Origin: JAJRXR01 sp041987545
Lineage (GTDB): Bacteria; Planctomycetota; Phycisphaerae; Phycisphaerales; UBA1924
DNA: 64,000 nt
NCBI GenBank assembly: GCA_041987545.1
Contig: JBHIWH010000001.1
Coordinates: forward strand, 848,289-912,288
Direction: 5' to 3'
The notes under the pieces are model-generated. The model had not been told where the DNA came from. It made no database searches and saw only the letters and a list, made by a program, of their open reading frames with translations. This document shows positions 7,500-17,831 of the stretch, in pieces; within the stretch, counting starts at the first letter, position 1, and each line of letters starts with the position of its first letter. The position numbers and the translations under genes were made by a program.

Positions 7500-8543
7500 A
7501 TGCTGGAGCAGCTGGACACCATCGAGCGCGAGGCCAAGGGCGAGCTGGACGCCGCCGCGGACGCCGCGGCCGTCGAGGCCTGGCGCGTCGCGTACCTGGG
7601 CTCCAAGGGCCGCCTCAAGGCCCTGATGCCGGGCATGAAGGACGTGCCCAAGGACCAGAAGGCCGCGGTCGGCAAGCGACTCAACGAGGTCAAGTCCGCG
7701 CTCGAGTCCGCCTTCGAGGCCAAGAAGTCCGCGACGGGCGGCGCCGGAGGCGGTGGGGGAGCCAGGACCTCGGGCCCCGCGGTCGACATGACCGAGCCCG
7801 GCGTGATCCACTCGCAGAACGTCGGGCGACGGCACATCATCTCTCGCGTCCGCGACGAGCTGGTCGAGGTCTTCGCCCGCATGGGCTTCGACGTCGCCCA
7901 CGGGCCCGAGCTCGAGGACGACGAGCACAACTTCGTCAAGCTCAACATCCCCCCGGGCCACCCGGCCCGCGAGGCGATCGACAACTTCTACGTGGACGAC
8001 CCCGCGGCCGAGCGCCCCCGCATGCTCCGCTCGCAGACGAGCACCGTGCAGATCCGGACGATGGAGGACGCGGTCGCACAGGGCTGGGGCCCGCCGATCA
8101 AGATCATCTCGCCCGGCCGCGTCTACCGCCCGGACACCGTGGACGCGACGCACTCGTTCATGTTCCACCAGATCGAGGGCCTGTACATCGACCGCGACGT
8201 CTCGATGGCGGACCTCAAGACGACCCTCTTCCAGTTCGCCCGGGCGTACTTCGGCAACGACGCCGACGTGCGGCTGCGCCCCAGCTTCTTCCCCTTCACC
8301 GAGCCGTCGGCCGAGTTCGACATGAAGATCGCCCTCAAGCCGGGCGAGGAGCCCAGGTGGATCGAGCTGGGCGGGTGCGGCATGGTGGACCCGGCCGTCC
8401 TGGAAGCCTGCGGCATCGACCCCGAACAGTGGACGGGCTTCGCCTTCGGCTTCGGCATCGAACGCCTGGCGATGGGCAAGTACTCCATCCCCGATATCCG
8501 CCTGCTCTTCGAGAACGACGTCCGCTTCCTCGAGCAGCTCTAG
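7500..8543 (+). CDS. pheS: Phenylalanine--tRNA ligase alpha subunit
   Basis: Catalytic alpha subunit of the cytoplasmic (alpha-beta)2 PheRS, 347 aa, normal length. An N-terminal coiled-coil arm (EQLDTIEREAKGELDAAADA, LGSKGRLKALMPGMKDVP) precedes the class II core. Motif 2 lies around IKIISPGRVYRPDTVDATHS with FHQIEGLYIDRDVSMADLK. Motif 3 is GFAFGFGIERLAMGKYSIPD followed by IRLLFENDVRFLEQL at the C-terminus. A Gly-rich linker joins arm and core. pheT, which often follows directly, is not in the window, so the beta subunit must be encoded elsewhere. Confidence 0.96.
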   Translation: MLEQLDTIEREAKGELDAAADAAAVEAWRVAYLGSKGRLKALMPGMKDVPKDQKAAVGKRLNEVKSALESAFEAKKSATGGAGGGGGARTSGPAVDMTEPGVIHSQNVGRRHIISRVRDELVEVFARMGFDVAHGPELEDDEHNFVKLNIPPGHPAREAIDNFYVDDPAAERPRMLRSQTSTVQIRTMEDAVAQGWGPPIKIISPGRVYRPDTVDATHSFMFHQIEGLYIDRDVSMADLKTTLFQFARAYFGNDADVRLRPSFFPFTEPSAEFDMKIALKPGEEPRWIELGGCGMVDPAVLEACGIDPEQWTGFAFGFGIERLAMGKYSIPDIRLLFENDVRFLEQL

Positions 8544-8570
8544 CCGGCGCCCGAGCAGGGGCCCGCGCGG

Positions 8571-8576
8571 TACCAT
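8571..8576 (+). promoter_or_regulatory. -10-like box upstream of 8610
   Basis: TACCAT occurs 33 nt before ATG 8610 in the pheS-8610 spacer. The same hexamer recurs before other genes of this window (33450, 34157, 44585). Confidence 0.4.
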
Positions 8577-8609
8577 TCGTTGAGTCTCACGCCACCCCGG
8601 GGGAAGACC

Positions 8610-9218
8610 ATGACCGACGACCTCGCCCCGCCGACCGAGCCGACCCACGCCGACGACTTCGACCTCCGCGACCCGCCCTCGTGGCCGAAGGTCGTGGGAA
8701 TCATCTCCATCGTCTGGGGGGGTCTGGGTCTGGTCTGCGGGCTCGGCGGCATCGTCATGATGCCCGTGGGCACGAAGATGATGGAGCCGATGCTCGCCGG
8801 CGACCCCCCTCCCCCGACAAACCAGTTCGGGGCGATGGACTACGGCATCGCCGCGCTCGGGCTCGGCCTGGCCGTCCTCCTCCTCGTCGCAGGCATCATG
8901 ACCGTCGGCCGCAAGCGCGCGGGCTGGACCGCCCACCTGATCTACGCGGCCATCTCGATCCCGCTCGTCCTGTTCTCGGCGTACAACAACCTCCAGAAGC
9001 AGGCCGGCGTCGAGCAGTGGGCCAAGGACTTCCCGAGCAACGACTACGCGCAGATGATCAACAACAGCCCCGGCGGCGTCCAGCAGGCCTCGGCCATCGG
9101 GGGCCTCGTCGTCCTGCTGATCTTCGGACTCGGCTACCCGCTCTTCTGCATCATCTGGTTCGGCCTGATCAAGACCAAGCACGAGCAGATGACCGGCGGC
9201 GCCGAGGACGTCTACTGA
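8610..9218 (+). CDS. Hypothetical four-helix membrane protein
   Basis: 202 aa, not assigned to a family. ATG 8610 is preceded by GGGGGAAG; an upstream TTG at 8580 has no such site. Hydrophilic N-terminus (about 30 aa, Asp-rich), then four predicted membrane helices: VVGIISIVWGGLGLVCGLGG, GIAALGLGLAVLLLVAGIMT, IYAAISIPLVLFSAY and GLVVLLIFGLGYPLFCIIWF. A Pro-rich periplasmic loop (LAGDPPPPTNQF) lies between helices 1 and 2. It is convergent with the giant secreted protein; only 26 nt separate the two stop codons. Confidence 0.7.
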   Translation: MTDDLAPPTEPTHADDFDLRDPPSWPKVVGIISIVWGGLGLVCGLGGIVMMPVGTKMMEPMLAGDPPPPTNQFGAMDYGIAALGLGLAVLLLVAGIMTVGRKRAGWTAHLIYAAISIPLVLFSAYNNLQKQAGVEQWAKDFPSNDYAQMINNSPGGVQQASAIGGLVVLLIFGLGYPLFCIIWFGLIKTKHEQMTGGAEDVY

Positions 9219-9244
9219 CGGACGCCCGTTCCCGCGGGCCGAGC

Positions 9245-12200
9245 CTACGGGCAGCCCTCGGTGTACAGCTGGAGGAACATCAGCACGTCGCCGATGTCGA
9301 AGATCCCGGCCGGGTCTGCGAAGTCCACGGCGGGATCGGACGCCGCGAACAGCTCCAGGAACAGGGCGATATCGCTCACGTCCAGCGTGCCCAGGGGGAC
9401 CGCCAGGTCCGCGGGGCACGGGTTGAGCACGTCGATCTCGACCAGCGTCGGCGCGCTGGCCGCGCCCAGCTCGTCGAGCACCGTGTACAGCAGCTCGTCC
9501 TGAGTCTCGAGCGAGCCGCCGTGCGTGTACGTGACCGCGCCCGTGCCGGGGTCCACGTCCGCCGAGCCAAACGCGGGGGGCACGACGACCAGCACGCTGG
9601 CCGGATCGAGGGCGCCGTCGGCGTCCGCGTCGTTGGCCAGCACGTCGATCTCGACCATGCCGCCCCGGTCCACCTGGGCCAGATCCTCGCCCGTCGTCGG
9701 CGGCGTGTTGAGGTACTTGATCCGCAGGTACCGCTCGACGCTATGACGCTGGGGCTCGGTGAGCGCCCGGTCGTAGACAAGAACCGCGGCGACATCGACC
9801 ATCGCCGGCGCCGACCCGTCCAGGGCCCGCCCGAGCACCGCCGGCCCGACGCCGGTCTCCAGCGCGAGCGGGAAGGTGTCGACCACCGACCCGTCGCGAG
9901 TGTGCGTCACGACGCCACCCGAGTACAGGAGGGCGTGGCTCGTCCACGCGCCGTCGGCGCCCGGGGCGTCCGAGTCGAACGCCGCGTCGGGGCACGCCCC
10001 GCCCGCGACGAGCGTCCCGTCCGCGTCGTCCACGCCCAGCGAGAGCCCGAGGGCGTTGCCCGCGGGGCAGCTCGACGGCGCCTGACCATGGGCGAAGCCC
10101 ACGCCGCCGGTGTGGTACCGGGCGATGACGAACACGCTCCGGTCCTGACCGCCCGAGGGCAACGCGTCGAAGCCGTCGATGGTCTCGATGGCGTCGTCCA
10201 CGCCGTCGAAGCCGACCGCGTCCAGGCCGTTGACCGCGGCGGGCAGCAGCGTCGGTCCGCCGACCGGCAGCGTCTGCGCGCTCGTGGCCGACTGGTCCGC
10301 CCAGCCGGTCACCTGCCCGCCCGAATCCGCGAGGCCCTGGTCGGACTCGAGCCTGAGCACGAGGCCGGACTCGATCAGCACGCCGTCGTCCACCGCGCTG
10401 ATCGTCACCGTGACCGTCGCGGGGTCGGATTCCCGCCCGCCCGTGTCGCGGACGGTGTACGCCAGCGCGTCGGAGGCGACGGGCGTGCCGTCGTGGGTGT
10501 AGGTGATCTCGCCGGTCACCGGATCGACCGAGGCCGAGCCGAACTGGGGCTGGCTGGTGACCGTGACGCTGGAGGCGTCGAGGTCGCCGTCGTCCGTGTC
10601 GTTGGCCAGCACGTCGATGTCGACCGAGTCGTTCTCGATGACGACGGCGGCGTCGTCGGCCGCAATCGGCGCCGTGTTGGCCGTCAGGTTCACCGTCGCC
10701 GGGGCCGAGACGGCGCCCAGGTCGTCGGCGACCGTGTACGCCAGCGAGTCGAGCGAGGCCGTGTCGTCCGTGTTGGAATACGAGATCGCGCCCGTGCCCG
10801 TGTCCACGCTGGCCGTGCCGTACGCGGGCTGGGTGACGATCGTCACGCTCGCGGGGTTGAGCGAGCCGTCGGCGTCCGAGTCGTTGGCGAGCACGTCGAT
10901 CTGGGCCGTCGCGCCCGGGTTGAAGGGCGCGGCGTCCGCGCCCGCGACCGGGGGCTGGTTGCCGCCCCCGCCGCCGATGATGATCGTCACCGTCGCGGCG
11001 TTGGAGGTCGCGCCCGTCGCGTCACCGACCGAGTAGGCGAACGAGTCGGCCTTCGAGCCGTCCCCGTTGTGGGTGTACGTGATCGCGCCGGTGGCCGGGT
11101 TGACGCTCGCCGAGCCGCTCGAGGGCTGCATCAGGACCGAGACGCTGGAGGGGTCGATGTCGCCGTCGGCGTCCGAGTCGTTGGCCAGGACCTGGATGTA
11201 GACGGCGCCGCCGGTGGCGACCGTGGCCGAGTCGTCGCCGGCGATCGGCGCCTCGCCCGCGGACGCGAGCTGCACGATCTCGATGCCGCAGATCGCCGGG
11301 TTCTCGGCCACGTGCCCGAGCTGGACCTGGAGCACCGAGTCGGGCGCGATCAGCGTGTGCGACCGGACGAGCCCGATCTTCTGCCCGCCGCTCTCGGCGA
11401 AGCGGTCCACGCCCGCCATCGCCAGCTGGCCCTCGATCAGCACGTCGAACACCCGCTGCCCGGGCGAGGTGATCCCGTTGTAGATCTCGGCCAGGTACAG
11501 GCGGACCTCGATCGTCGCGCCGGCCTGGACGGGGAAGCTCCAGAGCATCTCGGGCGCCGCCGGGTGGTCCCAGCGCTCGGTCTTGAAGATCTGCGTGGGC
11601 GTGCCCGCGGGCACGGTGGGCCCGAGCGTGATCACGCCGTTCGTCCCGCCCGTCTTGTCGGTCTGAGCCGAGTTGACGAATGGCGACGGGGTCCCCGGGT
11701 TGGCCGGCCCGCCCGCGTCGCCCGAGGCGACCGCCTGGTCCTCCTGCCAATCCGGTGTCTGCCCGTCCGGGCTGAGGATGGACGGCCCGCCCGCGTTGAC
11801 GCGGTAGAGCACCGTCTGCCCCGTGCCGATCGAGCGGAGGTCCGCGACGACGACGTTGGACAGGTCGCTCGCCGCCGCGCCCTCGACGACCGCGAAGACG
11901 TGGTTCAGTCCCGCCTCGCCCTCGGGCGCGGGGGTCCTGGTCAGCGTGACGTCCACCGCGCCCTGGCCGGACCCGTCGAGCGTCAGCGGGTACTCGCCGA
12001 CGACGACCGCCGTGTTCGCCTCGAACGGGTCGAGGTCGTACGCCCCGCCCGGCACGCCGTCCGGACGCATCTGGCCCTCGACGACGAACACCCGCACGTT
12101 CGCCGAGGGCGCCCCGCTCACGCGGACCGTCTGCGTCGGCGAGAGCACCAGGCCCGGGCCGGCGCCGATGGTGTCGAGCGTGACGCTCGGCGCCGAGGGC

Positions 12201-15200
12201 CTCGCCGGCTCGAGCACCGCCCGCGCCCCGCCCGCCACGCCCGGCACGGGCGTCAGCTCCGCGGTCCGCACCACGCCCGAGTCGAACTCGACCTCGACCG
12301 TCGCGCCCGCGATCTCAAGCCCGCTGACCGGGCCGGCGGGGCTGGGCGAGGGGTGCCCGTGGATGCTCAGGGGGTCGATGTCGATCGAGAACTCGAGCGT
12401 CTCGCCCGGGTCGAAGTCGGTGAACGTGACCTGCAGCGCGTCGAAGCCCTCCACGCCGTCCACGCCGTTGTGCGGCGCGAGGTACTCGGCCGAGCCGACT
12501 CCCACGCCGGGATCAGTGGTGGGGGTAAAGGCGAGCGCCTGGGCGTCGCCCGCGCCGCCGAAGGGGTCGAAGATCATGTCGGGCAGGACCGTGCCGCCCA
12601 GGGAGATGCGGACCCGCTCGATCTTCTCGTCGAGCGTGGAGTTGTTGCTCAGGCGGAACGCGCGGGCGTTGCCCGTGCCCACGCCGAGGGGCCCGTCGGG
12701 CGTGACCTCCAGCGTCGCCAGCGCGCCGTCCTCGGGCTCGTCGCCCAGCAGCACGATCTCGATGCCCTTGATCGACGGGTTCTCGGTCATGTGGTCGAGC
12801 ATGACGTCGACGACGCCGTCGCTGACGATCGTGAACCGCTCGCATCGGCCGATGAACTTGCCGCCCGCGACCGCGAACGGGTCGTAGTCGTTGAGCACGA
12901 GCTGCCCGTCGATCGAGACGTCGAACGTCCGCTGGCCCGGGGCGGTGATCCCGTTGTAGTTCTCAGAGAAGTACATGCGGACCTCGACGTCCGAGCCGGC
13001 CTGGACCGGGAACGAGTACTCCAGCTCCGAGCCCGCCGGCGGGTCCCAGCGCTCGGTCTTGAACATCGCCTGGGGCGTGCCCGCCGGGATCGAGGCGTGC
13101 GAGGTGTTGATCGTCTGGCCGGTCGAGGCGACGCTGTTGCCCGAGGCCGGCACGTTGGCGTACGCCGAGGGCGAGGCGACCGTGTCCGGCGTCCAGTCCC
13201 CGCCCGGGTCCGAGATGACCGGCCCGCCCGCGTTCACGCGGAACAGCACCGCCCCCGGGTCCACGCCCGGCGTGATCGTCACCGAGACCGTCGCCTCGTT
13301 GGACTCGGCGCCCTCGTCGTCCATCACCGTGTACGTGAACGAGTCCGAGGTCGTCGCCGACCCGTCGTGCGTGTAGGTCGCGGCTCCCGTCGAGGGGTTG
13401 AACGAGACCGACCCGTTCGAGGCCGGCGAGGCGAGGGCCGCGGTGGCCGGGTCGAGCGAGCCGTCCGCGTCCGAGTCGTTGGCAAGCACGGGGATGACGA
13501 CCTGCCCGCCCTGGGCGGCAGTCCCCGAGTCGTTGCCAGCCACCGGCGGCGTGTTCGAGCCGCCGTCCACGATGACGACCTCGAGGCCCGCCAGCTGCGG
13601 GTTCTCGGTCTGGTGCACGAACTGGATGTCCAGCGTCCCGTCGTTGACCGTCAGCTGGTGGGCGAGCGCGAAGCCGACGTTGAGGCCGTGCATCGCGGCC
13701 ATATCGACATCGTCGAAGACCAGCCCGCCCTCCATCGTCACATCGAACACCCGGTCACCCGGGTCGGCGTTGCCCTGGAACGTCTCGGCCAGGTACACGC
13801 GCACCTCGACCGTCGTCCCGCTCGCCACCGGCAGCGCCCACGTCATCTCGGGCTGCGCGCCCGGATCCCACCGCGCCGACTGGAACACAGTCGTCGGCGC
13901 TTGGGGCGGGACCGAGTTGTCCAGCGTGATCGCCGACCCGACCGAGTAGAAGCTGGTCGGCCCCTGGATGTAGGGCGAGGGCGACGCCTGGGTGTCCGAG
14001 CCCCAGTCCGGGCTCGAGGCGTCCGCGGCCGCGACCTGCGGCCCGCCCACGTTGATCCGGTGCAGGATATCGCCGCTGTCGGTCAGCCCCTGGCCCGAGA
14101 GCGGGACCACCAGCGTGCCCCCGTTCCCCGAGTGCGCGACGCTCAGCTGGCCCGAGTACGACCCGCCGGCGGTCGGCGAGAACGCGACCGTCAGGTCCAG
14201 ATCGCCACCCGCGGGGATCGTCGTCGGCAGCGATGGCGGCGAGACGAGCGAGAAGCCCGCGCCCGTGACCGTCAGACCGGTGACGTCGACCGCCGAGCCG
14301 CCCGCGTCGAGCGTCAGGCCCAGCGTCGCGCTGCCGCCCTCGACCACGGGGCCGAAGGCCAGCGTAGCAGGAGACGGGGTCAGGACCTCGTCGCCCAGTT
14401 GCAGGACCGCCGTGTCGCTCACGCGCCCGGTCCACCCGCCGTCCTCGAGGACGGTCGCGGCCAGGTGCGAGATGCCCGCGTCGTCGTCGGACTTGGTGAG
14501 CGTGATCGGGATGTCCACGAACCCGCCCGCGCCGACCGTCGCGTCGAAGGACTGGATGCTCTGGGCGCTGTTGGCCTCGAAGGGATCGACGTCGAACCCG
14601 CCGCCGGGCACGCCGTCCAGGTACAGACCGGCCTCGACGACGAGCAGCCGCACGTCCGAGCCGGGGGGCGCCGCGACCCGCACGGTCTGGCCCGGGCTGG
14701 TCACGACCGCCGGCTCGCTGACGCCCAGGACGTCCACCGTCGGCGCCGCCCGCGTGCCGGGGCGCATGATCGCCGACGAGGCGTCCAGCGTGGAGCCCAG
14801 GCGGAACAGGTCGTTCTCGATGATGGTCCCGTCGTCGAACTCGACGCGGACGTACGAGCCGACCAGCTCGAGGCCCGAGATGGAGCCGGACTCGTTGGGT
14901 CCGGGCGCCGAGACGCCGTTGATCGTGGTCGGGTCCATGTCCACGGCGAAGCCGAAGCTCTCGCCGGGCTCGAAGTCGTCGAACACGACCGCGAGCGTCT
15001 GGAACCCGCCGTGGTGCGGGAACGCGAACGTGTGGCTCTGGAGTCCGACCGCGCCAGCGTTGCCGTCCGGCGTGAACACGCGGCCGACCGTGTCGCCGGC
15101 GGTCCCGTTGGGGTCGAAGACGACGTCGGGCAGGATCGCGGAGTTGACCGCGAAGGCGACCTGCGTGATCCGCTGCCCGTCGGTGGAGAGGTTCTGGATC

Positions 15201-17632
15201 TGGAACGACCCGTTGCCGTACGTGCTCCCGTTGATCTGCGAGCCGGGGGGATCGACCGAGACCAGCGCCTCGGCGCCCGTGCCCTCGGGCTCGACCGTGA
15301 AGAAGTCCCACGTGCCGGCGAAGGGCGAGCCGCCCCGGGAGGTCGCGATGATGCCGACGGCCATCGCCGCCGCCGGGTCCTGGACCACGTCGAGCGTCGC
15401 GCCGGTCAGCGCGATGGGCCCGCCGATGTCCTGGGGCGCCCCGCCGTCGATCGAGACCCGCGGCTGGGCCGTGCCCGCGGCCGGGTCCACCAGGAAGCTC
15501 AGGCCCACGTCGGTGGCGCCCGAGAAATCGAGGGGCGTGAGCGTGTCGATCGAGACGATGCCCGAGTCCTCGCGGACCAGGTGCACGCCCACGCCCGAGC
15601 TGCCCTCACGCGTGCCGATCGCGATCTTGACGTAGTTGTTCTGGTCGCCGGCGCCGATGTAGATCCCGATCGACTCGGCGCCCACGGGCGTCCGCCCGCT
15701 GAAGAACGGCGCGTCCACCTCCGAGGCCACCACGAACCGCCCGGTCGAGGCCGACACGTTCACGCCGAACTGGAACGCGTTGTCCTGGGAGTTGAACGAG
15801 CCGAACGCGTCGCCCGGGCCGACCTCGTCGACGGTGAACTTGCCGGCGGCGCCGCCGGGCGTCAGCCCGTCGGGGTCGAAGCGGTCCAGGTAGTCCACGC
15901 CCGAGCCGGTCATGAGCCCGGTGAAGCCGAGGCTCAGCAGGCCGAAGCCCGGCTGCCCGATCGCCCAGCCGTAGTCCAGGGGCGGGCTCACCGAGAGGCC
16001 GTTGGTCGCGTCGATCGCGTAGGGGTCCGCGTAGTCCGGGATGCCGTCGTTGTCGTCGTCGGGGTCGGTGATGTCGCCGATCATGTCCCCGTCGTTGTCG
16101 GCCGGGGTATCGCCCGCCGAGCACGGGTCGGTGCCCGAGGCGATCTCGTCGGCGTTGTCGTACCCGTCGTTGTCGTCGTCCAGGGCCGGGTCGTTGAGCC
16201 CGGCGCACGAGCCCAGGTCCTCGGGCTCGAAGACGTAGACCGCCCCGCCCGGATGGTCGCACGACCAGATCGTGCCCGCGAAGACCTCGCCCGGGCCCTG
16301 GGCCGTCACGTCCAGCTGGCGGATGCCGACGTTGGTGAACAGCGACTGGACCGAGGCGGTCGTGCCGCCCGGGCCCAGGATGATGCGTTCGATGGAGTTT
16401 CCCGTCCACGTCGCGGCCAGCAGGTCGCCCTGCATCGCGCCGCCGAAGTTCGAGGCCGTGTACTCGACCAGGCCGTTGGTCGACGAGCCCCAGACGTGCA
16501 ACGCCCCATCCTGGACGCCCGGGACGAGGTAGGTGCACTCGAACGCGTTGGCCGTCCCGGGAGGGATCGGGCTCTGCCCGTTGATGGTCTCGCCGGCGCG
16601 GAAGGGCGTCGGGTGCCCGCCGTACGCCCCGTTGGCGTCCGTCGTGTCGCCGACATAGTGCAGCCCGTCGCCGTACGAGTGCGAGTTGTTCTCGTTGGAG
16701 GCATTCGAGCAGAGGATCGGCGGGCCGCCCCAGCCGACGTTCGGCCCGTTGTCGACCGTGTACACGCGGCCATCGGTCGTGATGGCCACGTCGAACGGGT
16801 TCCGGTACCCCGGCGCCCAGACCTGGACGGGCCCGCCGGCGACGATCATCGCCTGGTTGGCGCCGTCGTTACCGCCGAACGGATCGCCCTGGTCGCTCCC
16901 GCCGGGCCCGGTGTTCGGGCGGCTGGGATCGTCGAGGGTCGGGATGTCGTAGGTCGAGTTTCCGATCGCGTTGAGGTCGATCCGCAGGATGGCGGCCGAC
17001 AGCGCGTACTCGGGCGTCTGCCCGAAGTTGTTCGAGGGGGCGCCCATGTTCGTGTTTCCGCCCTGGGCCAGGTACATGTACCCGGTCGCCTCGTCGATCA
17101 CCATGCCGTTGCTGGCGTGGTTCTCCTCGCACCGGGGCAGGCCGCGGACGATGTCCAGCTTGTCCCACGACGAGCCGTTCCAGGTCAGGCGGCTGATGAT
17201 GCCCGAGTTCGTGTCCAGGCCCGAGTCGTTCCCGATGGCGATGCGGGGGTCCGACGAGGCGGCGTAGATCACCGGGTTGGAGGGCGTCCCGACCACCAGC
17301 AGGCCGGTCACCATCCGGTTGAACTGCGCCGTCTCGAGCGAGCCGTCGTCGTTGTGGTTCGGGATGTTGCGGACCAGCTCGATCACCTCGGTCCCGGTGA
17401 CCGAGTACGAGGCCGGGCCGTCGCGGCTGACCGTGAAGACCTTGATCTGCCCGTTCTGCTGCGAGACGTACAGACGCCCGTCGGGCCCGAACTGCAGCTG
17501 GGTCGGCTGCGACAGGCTCGCGCCCGACAGCGTCCCCTTGTTGAAGCTCGGCTGACCCTGGGCGGCGGCGATCCCAGGCAGGGCGGCGATCGCCGCGCCG
17601 ACCACAAGCGCGTTCAAACGGCTGGTGCGCAT
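9245..17632 (-). CDS. Giant secreted mosaic protein with malectin, cadherin-like, LamG and dockerin-like domains
   Basis: 2795 aa. ATG 17632 has GGAGAGAG upstream and opens a signal peptide (RTSRLNALVVGAAIAALPGI...AAAQ). Approximate order: glucose/sorbosone-dehydrogenase-like propeller (30-480; FGPDGRLYVSQQNGQIKVF); thrombospondin-3-type Ca-binding repeats (484-536; DDDNDGYDNADE); a lectin-like beta domain; Choice-of-anchor-like modules; three malectin-like domains (about 1186-1357, 1459-1630, 1939-2122), each with RxNxGGP and FKTERWD or FQSARWD; five cadherin-like repeats with VLANDSDADG; a LamG-type domain (2420-2640); and a final pair of EF-hand-like helices (LDVSDIALFLELF, FDIGDVLMFLQLY) in the planctomycete dockerin-like style. 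Probably extracellular and carbohydrate-binding or adhesive. Catalysis by the propeller is not proven. Confidence 0.9.
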   Translation of the reverse strand: MRTSRLNALVVGAAIAALPGIAAAQGQPSFNKGTLSGASLSQPTQLQFGPDGRLYVSQQNGQIKVFTVSRDGPASYSVTGTEVIELVRNIPNHNDDGSLETAQFNRMVTGLLVVGTPSNPVIYAASSDPRIAIGNDSGLDTNSGIISRLTWNGSSWDKLDIVRGLPRCEENHASNGMVIDEATGYMYLAQGGNTNMGAPSNNFGQTPEYALSAAILRIDLNAIGNSTYDIPTLDDPSRPNTGPGGSDQGDPFGGNDGANQAMIVAGGPVQVWAPGYRNPFDVAITTDGRVYTVDNGPNVGWGGPPILCSNASNENNSHSYGDGLHYVGDTTDANGAYGGHPTPFRAGETINGQSPIPPGTANAFECTYLVPGVQDGALHVWGSSTNGLVEYTASNFGGAMQGDLLAATWTGNSIERIILGPGGTTASVQSLFTNVGIRQLDVTAQGPGEVFAGTIWSCDHPGGAVYVFEPEDLGSCAGLNDPALDDDNDGYDNADEIASGTDPCSAGDTPADNDGDMIGDITDPDDDNDGIPDYADPYAIDATNGLSVSPPLDYGWAIGQPGFGLLSLGFTGLMTGSGVDYLDRFDPDGLTPGGAAGKFTVDEVGPGDAFGSFNSQDNAFQFGVNVSASTGRFVVASEVDAPFFSGRTPVGAESIGIYIGAGDQNNYVKIAIGTREGSSGVGVHLVREDSGIVSIDTLTPLDFSGATDVGLSFLVDPAAGTAQPRVSIDGGAPQDIGGPIALTGATLDVVQDPAAAMAVGIIATSRGGSPFAGTWDFFTVEPEGTGAEALVSVDPPGSQINGSTYGNGSFQIQNLSTDGQRITQVAFAVNSAILPDVVFDPNGTAGDTVGRVFTPDGNAGAVGLQSHTFAFPHHGGFQTLAVVFDDFEPGESFGFAVDMDPTTINGVSAPGPNESGSISGLELVGSYVRVEFDDGTIIENDLFRLGSTLDASSAIMRPGTRAAPTVDVLGVSEPAVVTSPGQTVRVAAPPGSDVRLLVVEAGLYLDGVPGGGFDVDPFEANSAQSIQSFDATVGAGGFVDIPITLTKSDDDAGISHLAATVLEDGGWTGRVSDTAVLQLGDEVLTPSPATLAFGPVVEGGSATLGLTLDAGGSAVDVTGLTVTGAGFSLVSPPSLPTTIPAGGDLDLTVAFSPTAGGSYSGQLSVAHSGNGGTLVVPLSGQGLTDSGDILHRINVGGPQVAAADASSPDWGSDTQASPSPYIQGPTSFYSVGSAITLDNSVPPQAPTTVFQSARWDPGAQPEMTWALPVASGTTVEVRVYLAETFQGNADPGDRVFDVTMEGGLVFDDVDMAAMHGLNVGFALAHQLTVNDGTLDIQFVHQTENPQLAGLEVVIVDGGSNTPPVAGNDSGTAAQGGQVVIPVLANDSDADGSLDPATAALASPASNGSVSFNPSTGAATYTHDGSATTSDSFTYTVMDDEGAESNEATVSVTITPGVDPGAVLFRVNAGGPVISDPGGDWTPDTVASPSAYANVPASGNSVASTGQTINTSHASIPAGTPQAMFKTERWDPPAGSELEYSFPVQAGSDVEVRMYFSENYNGITAPGQRTFDVSIDGQLVLNDYDPFAVAGGKFIGRCERFTIVSDGVVDVMLDHMTENPSIKGIEIVLLGDEPEDGALATLEVTPDGPLGVGTGNARAFRLSNNSTLDEKIERVRISLGGTVLPDMIFDPFGGAGDAQALAFTPTTDPGVGVGSAEYLAPHNGVDGVEGFDALQVTFTDFDPGETLEFSIDIDPLSIHGHPSPSPAGPVSGLEIAGATVEVEFDSGVVRTAELTPVPGVAGGARAVLEPARPSAPSVTLDTIGAGPGLVLSPTQTVRVSGAPSANVRVFVVEGQMRPDGVPGGAYDLDPFEANTAVVVGEYPLTLDGSGQGAVDVTLTRTPAPEGEAGLNHVFAVVEGAAASDLSNVVVADLRSIGTGQTVLYRVNAGGPSILSPDGQTPDWQEDQAVASGDAGGPANPGTPSPFVNSAQTDKTGGTNGVITLGPTVPAGTPTQIFKTERWDHPAAPEMLWSFPVQAGATIEVRLYLAEIYNGITSPGQRVFDVLIEGQLAMAGVDRFAESGGQKIGLVRSHTLIAPDSVLQVQLGHVAENPAICGIEIVQLASAGEAPIAGDDSATVATGGAVYIQVLANDSDADGDIDPSSVSVLMQPSSGSASVNPATGAITYTHNGDGSKADSFAYSVGDATGATSNAATVTIIIGGGGGNQPPVAGADAAPFNPGATAQIDVLANDSDADGSLNPASVTIVTQPAYGTASVDTGTGAISYSNTDDTASLDSLAYTVADDLGAVSAPATVNLTANTAPIAADDAAVVIENDSVDIDVLANDTDDGDLDASSVTVTSQPQFGSASVDPVTGEITYTHDGTPVASDALAYTVRDTGGRESDPATVTVTISAVDDGVLIESGLVLRLESDQGLADSGGQVTGWADQSATSAQTLPVGGPTLLPAAVNGLDAVGFDGVDDAIETIDGFDALPSGGQDRSVFVIARYHTGGVGFAHGQAPSSCPAGNALGLSLGVDDADGTLVAGGACPDAAFDSDAPGADGAWTSHALLYSGGVVTHTRDGSVVDTFPLALETGVGPAVLGRALDGSAPAMVDVAAVLVYDRALTEPQRHSVERYLRIKYLNTPPTTGEDLAQVDRGGMVEIDVLANDADADGALDPASVLVVVPPAFGSADVDPGTGAVTYTHGGSLETQDELLYTVLDELGAASAPTLVEIDVLNPCPADLAVPLGTLDVSDIALFLELFAASDPAVDFADPAGIFDIGDVLMFLQLYTEGCP

Positions 17633-17831
17633 CGTCTCTCTCCAATCTGATCCGACGCCCACAGAGGACCCCAGACCAGCCCGCCCCGCCCGCGATCCTG
17701 CCTCCCGGGGCTCGCGGCGGGGGCGTGCAAACCCTCTACCTGGCACAGATTATCCATCTTCAACCCGGGTACGAATCTCCAAAACCCGCCCGACACCCGA
17801 AACTTCATCGCCCCGGATCCGTAAAGAGGTG

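Noticed and set aside
8357..17650. 3097-aa open frame on the plus strand
   Set aside because: It lies opposite the giant secreted protein and is Arg/Gly/His/Val-rich without domains. High GC at third codon positions keeps antisense frames open; the minus-strand protein has a signal peptide and clear domains.
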